Shown piece by piece: positions 1-6,610 of a stretch of DNA of 12,347 nt (its first letter is position 1; the number at the start of each line of letters is the position of its first letter). The notes below the pieces were generated by a model. That model saw only the letters and a program-made list of their open reading frames with translations, did not search any database and was not told where the DNA came from. The stretch is from JBDTMC01 sp039934475. Lineage in GTDB: Bacteria; Acidobacteriota; Terriglobia; Bryobacterales; Bryobacteraceae. The position numbers and the translations under genes are program-made. The DNA is taken from assembly GCA_039934475.1 (NCBI GenBank), contig JBDTMC010000221.1, positions 1 through 12,347 on the forward strand, given 5' to 3'.

Positions 1-1200
1 GTCGAATCGCTCAATGGGCTGTCGTGCGAGCATGTGAGCAAATTGTTCGGCGCCTGGTACATGAATACCGCCGCCGATCCGATGCCCGTCGATCCCGAGG
101 AAGAGCCGGAAACCGCCGACCTCGACGCCAAGGAACCTTCCGCAGGAGCAGAAGATCGGATCGAACTGACGCCGGCCCTTCAACTCCATGGATTACATGC
201 AAAGCTGTTCGTCTCCGACGACGGCTGGAATGCCCATGTTTGGACTGGCTCAGCCAATGCGACTGTTGCCGCGTTCGAGCGCAATGTCGAGTTCATGGTT
301 CATTTGACGGGCAAGAAAGCTGGCTGTGGCGTCGCAAGCTTCGTCAACCTGACAGCCGATGCCAGCGCAGAATCTGTAGATGCGGATACCAATGGTCAGA
401 ATGACCGGAAGCTCGGTTTTTCAGACCTGTTGGTAAAGTACGATGGCGAAGCGCGGCAGGTGATCGACGACACTCGAAGAGCGCTTGAGCACAAGTTAGA
501 GACCGTTCGGTACGCTCTCGCGGGTGCGAAAATTGCCGCCCAAGTCGAACCCTTGATTGAGTCAGTGCCGACCGAGGGCGCCACGACCCGTTTTCGGGTT
601 ACGCTGACGCGACCCTCGCAAGACCTGATCGAGTTACCGCCCGAAGTGGACATCGAATGCCACCCACTGACGCTGAAAGCGAACACTGCCCTAAGCGTCG
701 GAACTCCCGTGGGGTTGTCCGTGGTCGTGTTCGAGCCACTGTCGTTCGAGGCCCTGACGTCGTTCTATGCATTTCGACTGACTGCCTCGAAAGACGAGTT
801 GGAATTGTCGTGCGGATTTGTGCTGAACTTGCCGCTAATTGGGGCGCCGGCAGATCGAAAGGGGCGGCTTCTCTTGACCCTGCTCCGCAACCGCGAACAG
901 CTTCTCAAGTATCTGCTGATGCTCCTCTCCGATGATGAAGAGTCCGCCCGTCGCCTGGTCGAAGCATTCGACGGTGACGCGGGGAATTACCACGCCGACA
1001 GCCACGAGGGTGGATTTGGCTTGCCGCTGCTGGAACCGCTGTTGCAAGCGCTGGATCGTCAGCCAACGCGGCTGGATCAGATTGCCCGGCTCATCGACGA
1101 TTTGCGGCGGACTCCCGAGGGCCGACAACTGGTCAGCGAACAGTTTCTGAGCATATGGGAGCCGATTTGGACCGCACGAAAGAGGATCGCCAATGCCTGA
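1..1200 (+). CDS. Phospholipase D-like (HKD) domain protein, C-terminal part
   Basis: The reading frame is open from base 1 with no stop, so this is the C-terminal 399 codons of a longer gene. The GTG at 34 is probably internal. Counting from base 1, residues 66-73 read HAKLFVSD, a complete HxKxxxxD signature, followed by GSAN at 83-86 and a downstream NVEF. Together these are the second half of a PLD-superfamily active site. The first HKD motif would lie upstream of the window. PLD-fold enzymes cleave phosphodiesters. In bacterial defence loci (for example DrmC of DISARM, or restriction enzymes of the BfiI type) the fold usually acts on nucleic acid. The remaining 300 residues are a beta-rich then helical C-terminal region that I do not recognise. 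The stop overlaps the next gene's start by 8 bases, so the two are almost certainly co-translated and probably work together. The nuclease role is inferred from the fold and context; a lipase-type activity is not excluded. Confidence 0.85.
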   Translation, partial: VESLNGLSCEHVSKLFGAWYMNTAADPMPVDPEEEPETADLDAKEPSAGAEDRIELTPALQLHGLHAKLFVSDDGWNAHVWTGSANATVAAFERNVEFMVHLTGKKAGCGVASFVNLTADASAESVDADTNGQNDRKLGFSDLLVKYDGEARQVIDDTRRALEHKLETVRYALAGAKIAAQVEPLIESVPTEGATTRFRVTLTRPSQDLIELPPEVDIECHPLTLKANTALSVGTPVGLSVVVFEPLSFEALTSFYAFRLTASKDELELSCGFVLNLPLIGAPADRKGRLLLTLLRNREQLLKYLLMLLSDDEESARRLVEAFDGDAGNYHADSHEGGFGLPLLEPLLQALDRQPTRLDQIARLIDDLRRTPEGRQLVSEQFLSIWEPIWTARKRIANA

Positions 1201-4200
1201 GACGAACGATGGTCGAAGATCTGTGCGGCCCGATGTTGAGCGCATTCTGTCCGGTCTCAAACCGTTTCAACGCCGTTCGGTCGACTACGTGTTCGATCGT
1301 CTCTACGGCGCTGACTCTACACGACGATTCCTACTCGCAGACGAGGTTGGGCTGGGCAAAACATTGGTCGCCAAAGGCGTGATCGCTCGGGCGATTGACT
1401 GGCTCTGGGAAGAGACGGATCGAATCGACATCGTATACATCTGTTCCAACCACGACATTGCGCGCCAGAACATCAACCGGCTGAACATAACCGGCCAGAA
1501 GGATTTCGCTTTGGCGTCACGCATTACGCTCCTGCCAATCATGGGAGGAGGCGACCACCTTCGGAAACGGAAGCTTAATTTCGTGTCCTTCACGCCGGGA
1601 ACGTCATTCGATCTGAAGTCCACCATGGGCATCAGCACCGAACGAGTGCTCCTCTATCATCTGCTCGCTGGGCCTTGGGATCTGAGCGGGGCAGGGCCCC
1701 GCAACGTGCTCCAGGGCGAATGTCTTCCAGAGAACTTCCGGTGGCAGCTCGACCACTTCTCCAAAGACTATACAATCGATCCTGGCATGGCCGACCTCTT
1801 CCTCGCCCACGTCAAGGAGGATCGCGAGCTGAAGAATCGGTTTTTTGCTTTATGCAAAGACTATCACCGGGCCGATGCTAATGTGCCTCCGGACATCTCA
1901 CGAAGGCGTAGCGATCTGATTGGTGAACTGCGCGAAACCTTGGCGGGAGCGTGTCTCAACGCTCTGGAGCCGGATCTAATTATTCTCGACGAGTTTCAGC
2001 GGTTCAAGCACCTCCTTGTGGACAACCCGGATTCCGCTGCCAGCCAACTCGCTCACGATCTTTTCCAATACTCCAACGAACACACTCAAGCGCGCGTGCT
2101 CATGCTTTCGGCTACCCCTTACAAGATGTACACGATGGGCCATGAACTGGCGGATGACGACCACTACGCCGACTTCTTGGAAACCGTAAGGTTTCTGTTT
2201 GCAGATGGCGCTAAGACAGAGGCGTTGGAAAGCCTTTTGAAGGAATATCGACGCCTGCTCTACAGACTCGGCCAGGATGACTCGAGCCAAATCTTGGCGG
2301 TGCGACAGGATCTCGAGCGATGCTTGCGCGGGGTCATGTGCCGCACCGAGCGCCTTTCAGTGACCGCCGACCGGTGTGGCATGTTGGAGGAAAAGGTCTC
2401 CACCGCCGAATTGGAGTCCGCGGACCTGGAATCGTACGTGGCTCTGCAGAGTGTGGCGCGAGTTCTCGATCACCCAGACACAATTGAGTATTGGAAGTCG
2501 TCACCCTATCTCCTGAGCTTCATGGAACATTATTCTTTGAAGCAGAACCTCCGGGATCGCGCTCACGAGCCTGACGTGGTTGCTGCCTTCAAAGCTGCGG
2601 AACAATGTCCGGGTGTTTTGTTGCCTTGGGCGAGCCTGCGTTCGTTCAAGTCGATTGACCCTCGAAATTCACGTTTACGGGAACTAATTCACGATACGGT
2701 GGATTGTGGCGCCTGGCAGGCACTCTGGATGCCGCCGTCTCTTCCGTATTACAACCTCGCCGGCGTGTTCGCCGATCTGACGATGAAAGGATTCACTAAG
2801 CGGCTTGTATTCTCCAGTTGGCAAGTTGTTCCGAAGACTATCGCCACGCTCGTCAGTTACGAGGTTGAACGGCGCATGATCACGAGCCAGGAACCAGAGG
2901 CCCAAAACACCCCGCAGGCGCGAAAGGCGAGGCGCCCACTGTTGAACTTCGCAACATCCAACAGCCGCTTGACCGGGATGCCAATACTCGGGCTGTTGTA
3001 TCCAAGCTACTTTCTAGCACAGCAGTTCGACCCGCTACGGTATATGTGCGAGCAACCGGCTGGTTCACGCCTGGATGCTGGCGAGGTTCTAAGCCTGATC
3101 GAGAGCGACGTCTCCAAAGCACTCGATGGATTGGTGCAAAACGCGCCAGATTTCGGGCCTGAGGACGAAGCCTGGTACTGGGCCGCCCCGATTCTGCTGG
3201 ATGCAAGAGCTGATCCCAAGGCCGCGCAAGAGTGGTGGGCAAACAAATCACTCGCGATCGATTGGTTAGGCTCCCACGAAGATGGCGAAGCCGATCAAGA
3301 CGGCGACGGGGATGCACTTGGAGGAAGCGAGGGCTGGAGGAAGCACGTCACTGAGGCGAGCCAGATGCTCGCTGACCCGCATGACAAATTGGGCCGGCCC
3401 CCGAAGGATCTGGCGGAGGTCGTCGCTCAATTGGCCTTGGCAGGCCCGGCGGTGACGGCATTGCGTGCGATCGCACGAATTACCGGGGGCATAGACGGAG
3501 CGATGGACCCATTCCGCCGGCACATGGCTGGCAAAATCGCGTTTGGCTTCCGCGCACTCTTCAACGCCTCCGACGTGATCGCGTTGATCCGCGGCCAAAA
3601 CAGCGCCGAGCCCTACTGGCGACGAGTGCTTGACTACTGTGTGGCCGGTTGCCTTCAGGCGGTCCTCGATGAATATGTTCACGTATTGCGCGAGTCGCTG
3701 GGCGATGCGGATGCCGAGCCGTCACAAATTGCGACTGACGTAGGTGGAGAAATCGCCGCCGTTCTGAACCTCCGGGTTGCGACCCCGGGCGCCGACGAGA
3801 TCTCGGTTGACGTGGGAAGCGGGCTGCTCACGTTCGAGAACCAAGGGCTTCGGGCATGGTTTGCGATGCGATTCGGGGATGAGAAAGATGCTGAGGGACG
3901 AGTCTCCCGAGCCGACCAGGTCCGCAAGGCGTTCAATTCCCCATTTCGACCGTTCGTGCTTGCAACTACCTCGGTCGGCCAGGAGGGGCTGGATTTTCAT
4001 ACCTATTGTCACGCCGTAATGCACTGGAATCTCCCCTCCAATCCCGTGGATATGGAGCAGCGGGAGGGACGGATCCACCGCTACAAGGGCCACGCGGTGC
4101 GGCGCAATGTTGCCAAGCGGCACGGAGCCGAGTTGGCGAACAATCACCAAGATGATCCGTGGTCACGCCTTTTCGAGATTGCCAGGAATGCATCGATCGA

Positions 4201-4528
4201 CGCGTCTGGGCTTACCCCGTTTTGGGTCTACACCGCCGAGGGCGGCGCGACAATCGAGCGACACGTTCCCGTTCTCCCGCTCAGCCGCGAGGCTGACCAG
4301 TTGCCGTCTCTTCGGAATTCACTGGCCGTATACAGAATGGTGTTCGGTCAACCCCGCCAGGACGACCTAGTTGAATTTCTGCTCCGGCAACTAGCGCGTG
4401 AGACGCTGGCAAGTCTGCTGGACCAACTACGGATGGATCTTGCACCCCGTGAAGTCCGGCCCCAACCGACGCGAAGTAAGGCAATACCGCCTTCGCCGAG
4501 CTTGGCGCTGATTAGCGGTGGAGACTAG
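1193..4528 (+). CDS. SNF2-type SF2 helicase/translocase with large insert
   Basis: This 1111-aa ATPase has all the main SF2 motifs: a Q-like region LKPFQRRSV (22-30), Walker A DEVGLGKT (50-57), Walker B DEFQ (266-269), motif III LSATP (305-309), motif IV region KRLVFSSW (536-543), motif V ATTSVGQEGLDF (924-935) and motif VI QREGRIHR (956-963). This pattern is SNF2-like rather than DEAD-box, which suggests a double-stranded DNA translocase. Motifs IV and V are about 380 residues apart, so a large domain is inserted in the second RecA lobe. The insert includes an acidic stretch near 696-706. ATG 1193 lies inside the end of the PLD gene, with AGAGG at 1181-1185 as ribosome site, 7 bases before it. 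The overlap implies translational coupling. The pair probably forms a DNA-sensing and cleaving defence unit. No DUF1998 partner is visible, so the name DISARM is not justified. Confidence 0.92.
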   Translation: MPETNDGRRSVRPDVERILSGLKPFQRRSVDYVFDRLYGADSTRRFLLADEVGLGKTLVAKGVIARAIDWLWEETDRIDIVYICSNHDIARQNINRLNITGQKDFALASRITLLPIMGGGDHLRKRKLNFVSFTPGTSFDLKSTMGISTERVLLYHLLAGPWDLSGAGPRNVLQGECLPENFRWQLDHFSKDYTIDPGMADLFLAHVKEDRELKNRFFALCKDYHRADANVPPDISRRRSDLIGELRETLAGACLNALEPDLIILDEFQRFKHLLVDNPDSAASQLAHDLFQYSNEHTQARVLMLSATPYKMYTMGHELADDDHYADFLETVRFLFADGAKTEALESLLKEYRRLLYRLGQDDSSQILAVRQDLERCLRGVMCRTERLSVTADRCGMLEEKVSTAELESADLESYVALQSVARVLDHPDTIEYWKSSPYLLSFMEHYSLKQNLRDRAHEPDVVAAFKAAEQCPGVLLPWASLRSFKSIDPRNSRLRELIHDTVDCGAWQALWMPPSLPYYNLAGVFADLTMKGFTKRLVFSSWQVVPKTIATLVSYEVERRMITSQEPEAQNTPQARKARRPLLNFATSNSRLTGMPILGLLYPSYFLAQQFDPLRYMCEQPAGSRLDAGEVLSLIESDVSKALDGLVQNAPDFGPEDEAWYWAAPILLDARADPKAAQEWWANKSLAIDWLGSHEDGEADQDGDGDALGGSEGWRKHVTEASQMLADPHDKLGRPPKDLAEVVAQLALAGPAVTALRAIARITGGIDGAMDPFRRHMAGKIAFGFRALFNASDVIALIRGQNSAEPYWRRVLDYCVAGCLQAVLDEYVHVLRESLGDADAEPSQIATDVGGEIAAVLNLRVATPGADEISVDVGSGLLTFENQGLRAWFAMRFGDEKDAEGRVSRADQVRKAFNSPFRPFVLATTSVGQEGLDFHTYCHAVMHWNLPSNPVDMEQREGRIHRYKGHAVRRNVAKRHGAELANNHQDDPWSRLFEIARNASIDASGLTPFWVYTAEGGATIERHVPVLPLSREADQLPSLRNSLAVYRMVFGQPRQDDLVEFLLRQLARETLASLLDQLRMDLAPREVRPQPTRSKAIPPSPSLALISGGD

Positions 4529-4825
4529 CCCTCCAGCAAGCAGCAGGCCAGCAGGACGACGTAGTAGCTTTACTTCGCCACCTTGGGTGATCTCAGCCTG
4601 AATTCTCCGACGGCCTGTGCGCGGCGCCCCCCAAACCTCACCGATTCCCCTGCGATCTAAGGTATTCGTACCCCGCAACACTCGGCGAGAAGAAGCCGAA
4701 GCCGACACCCTCGCGCGCGTTTGTTTTTAGGGTGTCGTGAACAGTATTCCCAACGAATCAGTGAATATGGGTGTCGACGACTATCCCACGTTTCTGGCCG
4801 CTCTGCGAAACTCATTCACAAAAGA
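4529..4825. other. Non-coding gap between helicase and pseudogene
   Basis: No convincing gene is seen here. The minus strand has an open frame over 4427-4708, but its product is low-complexity and arginine-rich and it runs into the helicase, so it looks like a shadow. I looked for the missing WYL half of the neighbouring regulator fossil in the minus-strand frames and found nothing recognisable. The stretch holds the hairpin repeat at 4703-4737. Confidence 0.5.
4703..4737. repeat. 9-bp perfect inverted repeat with 17-base loop
   Basis: CGACACCCT (4703-4711) is mirrored exactly by AGGGTGTCG (4729-4737). GGGTGTCG appears again in direct orientation at 4769-4776, 39 bases on. No T-run follows the stem on either strand, so it does not fit an intrinsic terminator, although it does lie downstream of the helicase gene. 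It could be a protein-binding site, a Rho-independent hairpin of unusual type, or the remains of a mobile element end. The function is unknown. Confidence 0.45.
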
Positions 4826-5118
4826 CTAAACAATTTCTCGGTCCTCTAATCCGGGGCGAAAGTCGAAGATGGGGTTGAAGGTTTCGCCGGTTACGTAGAG
4901 TTTCCGGCTACCATCGAACCCGATGTGGAGTGGTACAGGCTGCGGTAGGCTGCGAGGTCTCGCGTGGCAACTGCCGGAGCGAAGCCGAAGCGAACCATGA
5001 GGTCCTGGCGTCGGACGTCTCTAAGGAACCTGAGCCTGAACTCGATGAAAGCCAGGCGTTTTTGAAGGGCTTGGTTCAGATGGTCCGGAGACTAGGAGCC
5101 TATGCGTCGCGCATTCAT
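4826..5118 (-). pseudogene. Broken BrxR/CapW-like winged-helix (WYL-family) regulator
   Basis: Read leftward from ATG 5118, the frame gives MNARRIGS and then an amber TAG (5092-5094). It continues in the same frame through RLAFIEFRLRFLRDVRRQDL, then MVRFGFAPAVATRDLAAYRSL. This is the N-terminal winged helix-turn-helix typical of BrxR/CapW repressors of phage-defence operons, whose consensus has RxDLxxRFG, a stretch ending in DLxxYxxL, and then APxNLxYD. After YRSL the frame is lost. One base missing next to 4936 explains it, because restoring one base gives VPLHIGFDGSRKLYVTGETF and then NPIFDF, which fits the family. The frame then stops at 4826-4828, well before a WYL domain could begin. So there is a nonsense codon, a one-base deletion and a missing C-terminal half. 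The gene runs convergently to the helicase and divergently from the phosphatase. It probably once controlled a defence locus here. The N-terminal family call is strong; the autoregulatory role is inferred. Confidence 0.8.
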
Positions 5119-5163
5119 TAGATCTCCGCTATCTGGCGATAGTAAATTAGATAGAATTAGATA
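5117..5163. promoter_or_regulatory. Candidate operator/promoter region between regulator fossil and phosphatase
   Basis: This short A+T-rich stretch lies between the divergent regulator fossil and the phosphatase gene. CTATC (5129-5133) and GATAG (5138-5142) form an inverted repeat around TGGC. AATTAGATA occurs twice (5145-5153 and 5155-5163), exactly 10 bases apart, one helical turn, and ATTAGAT also occurs at 5117-5123. Such spacing on one DNA face is typical of repressor sites, and BrxR/CapW-type proteins bind next to their own gene. The hexamer TAGAAT (5152-5157) could serve as a -10 box for the phosphatase, but no good -35 box is paired with it. Confidence 0.35.
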
Positions 5164-5172
5164 ATCATTACG

Positions 5173-6183
5173 ATGGCTTTACGTCATCATTGTGATCATG
5201 TGAAATGGCATTTCGAGCATACTTTGAACTACGACATCATAGGTGACATCCACGGGCACGCCGACAAGCTGGAAGCTCTCTTGACCAAGCTCGGCTACCA
5301 ACACTCCGCTGACGCCTGGCGCCACTCCGGGCGGCAGGCAATCTTCGTTGGCGATTTCATCGACCGCGGTCCGGCTCAGGAACGTTCCGTCGATATCGTG
5401 CGCCACATGGTGGATCGCGGAGCGGCGCAAGCGGTTTTAGGGAACCATGAACTGAACGCGATAGCCTGGCATACACCTGATCTCCGGCATCCCGGGGAGT
5501 ACCTACGCCCTCACTTCAGCGAGTTATACGGCGAGAGTAACAGGAGGCAGCACGCCAAGTTCCTGGCCGAAGTGGAGCACCGTCCATCGGTGCATGCCGA
5601 GATCATCGACTGGTTTCTGACGCTCCCCCTCTGGCTTGACCTACCGGACTTCCGAGTGGTGCATGCCTGCTGGCACAGCGCATTCATTGACTGGCTTTCG
5701 CCGCAACTCGACGGCGCCAGCCGGCTCACGCGCAGTCTGGTATTGCCGGCGACTGATGAGCCGGAAGATACCGAGAAAGATAGCGGAACTCCCAGTGTCT
5801 TCAAAGCGGTCGAGGCTGTGACGAAAGGCATCGAGATTCCTCTCCCTCCCGGGCACAGTTTTGTCGATAAGGACGGCATCGTTCGGCGCCGGGTGCGAGT
5901 CAGGTGGTGGGATCCGAACGCCATCACGTACCGCTCTTTAGCTATGCTCTCATTGACGGACTCGGCCGGATTTCCCGAACTGCCAATTCCGGAACACGCG
6001 CGTGTCAGGGTGGGAAACAAGCCGGTCTTCTTCGGCCACTACTGGTTGACTGGCGCACCATCCCTGCAAACCAATCGGTGTGCCTGTGTAGACTACAGCG
6101 CCGGGAAAGGGGGCGCTCTCGTCGCATACCGATTCGAAGGCGATTGTGAGTTGTCCGGCGAGAACTTCGTCTGGGTCGTATAA
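5173..6183 (+). CDS. Calcineurin-like metallophosphoesterase
   Basis: This protein of up to 336 aa has the full set of metallophosphoesterase motifs: GDIHGH (24-29), GDFIDRGP (60-67), GNHE (90-93), a histidine in VVHACWH (162-168) and GHYW (288-291). These bind two metal ions and hydrolyse phosphate esters. The layout matches soluble bacterial PPP-like or ApaH-like enzymes that act on phosphoproteins or dinucleoside polyphosphates; the substrate cannot be read from sequence. The conserved part starts at NYDIIGDIHG, and proteins of this type usually begin there. The in-frame TTG at 5224, with CGAG at 5214-5217, is therefore a strong alternative start, while ATG 5173 has no clear ribosome site and adds 17 unconserved residues. 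I give the longest form. The gene stands alone, with no overlapping neighbour. It ends in NFVW plus two residues, as I recall for the family. It may be ordinary housekeeping cargo rather than part of a defence system. Confidence 0.93.
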   Translation: MALRHHCDHVKWHFEHTLNYDIIGDIHGHADKLEALLTKLGYQHSADAWRHSGRQAIFVGDFIDRGPAQERSVDIVRHMVDRGAAQAVLGNHELNAIAWHTPDLRHPGEYLRPHFSELYGESNRRQHAKFLAEVEHRPSVHAEIIDWFLTLPLWLDLPDFRVVHACWHSAFIDWLSPQLDGASRLTRSLVLPATDEPEDTEKDSGTPSVFKAVEAVTKGIEIPLPPGHSFVDKDGIVRRRVRVRWWDPNAITYRSLAMLSLTDSAGFPELPIPEHARVRVGNKPVFFGHYWLTGAPSLQTNRCACVDYSAGKGGALVAYRFEGDCELSGENFVWVV

Positions 6184-6610
6184 CGTGGGTCACGCGACAA
6201 AAACCGGACAGCTGTGATGACGTTGGGCGTTGAGCCTATTCGTTAGGATCGATCTCTACGTGAGGAATTCCGCGCGGTACCGATCAGTGACAGTTTCAAC
6301 TCGCGGTTGCTGGCGGCGTTGAAGAGGTCACCAGTCGCTGCCTGGACCGTTACCGAGAGCATGTTGCCGTTAAGCAGGGCATTCGCCTGCCGCTTCGTGA
6401 CACAAAATCCGGACTGGAAGACACAGATCATGTTGGGGTAGGCGGCGCTCTTAATGTTGTCAGCGCCGGCGCATCGCTGATTGAGCGCAACCCCAATGTA
6501 CGTCGCTAGGTTTTCCCCTGTACGGCGCCAGCGCTTTTCCGAACCTGCTGGTCTCCTGCTGCACACGGGAGGACTAGCGCGGCGGGCGGCGAACCCGCCA
6601 ATATTAAGAA
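6184..6610. other. Gap between convergent genes, with a possible minus-strand gene remnant
   Basis: The phosphatase and the 671-aa gene end toward each other here. A minus-strand frame (GTG 6632 to stop 6243, 129 codons) has a poor, proline- and arginine-rich beginning and no ribosome site. Its second half, including SVTVQAATGDLFNAASNREL near the end, looks more protein-like. It could be the 3' remnant of a lost gene, but I do not recognise it, and a plus-strand frame over part of the same stretch reads about as well. A GGCGGG/CCCGCC stem with a 7-base loop lies at 6581-6599, 11 bases past the 671-aa gene's stop. It has no T-run, so it is at best a weak terminator. Confidence 0.35.

Noticed and set aside
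34..1200. GTG at 34 as the true start of the PLD gene
   Set aside because: The frame is open back to base 1, and PLD-family proteins need a first HKD motif upstream, so the gene is cut by the window edge.
1..4528. Naming the PLD/helicase pair DISARM
   Set aside because: No DUF1998 gene or methyltransferase is visible, and the helicase motifs alone do not decide the family.
4427..4708. A 93-codon minus-strand open frame
   Set aside because: It overlaps the helicase end by about 100 bases, and its product is arginine-rich with no recognisable motif.
4736..4829. A short plus-strand peptide frame ending at TAA 4827-4829
   Set aside because: It has no ribosome site or family resemblance, and short frames of this length occur by chance.
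4930..5121. A 63-codon plus-strand open frame
   Set aside because: It is the antisense of the regulator fossil, whose minus-strand translation matches a known family; the plus-strand product does not.
6581..6599. GGCGGG/CCCGCC hairpin as an intrinsic terminator
   Set aside because: No T-run follows the stem in the direction of either neighbouring gene.
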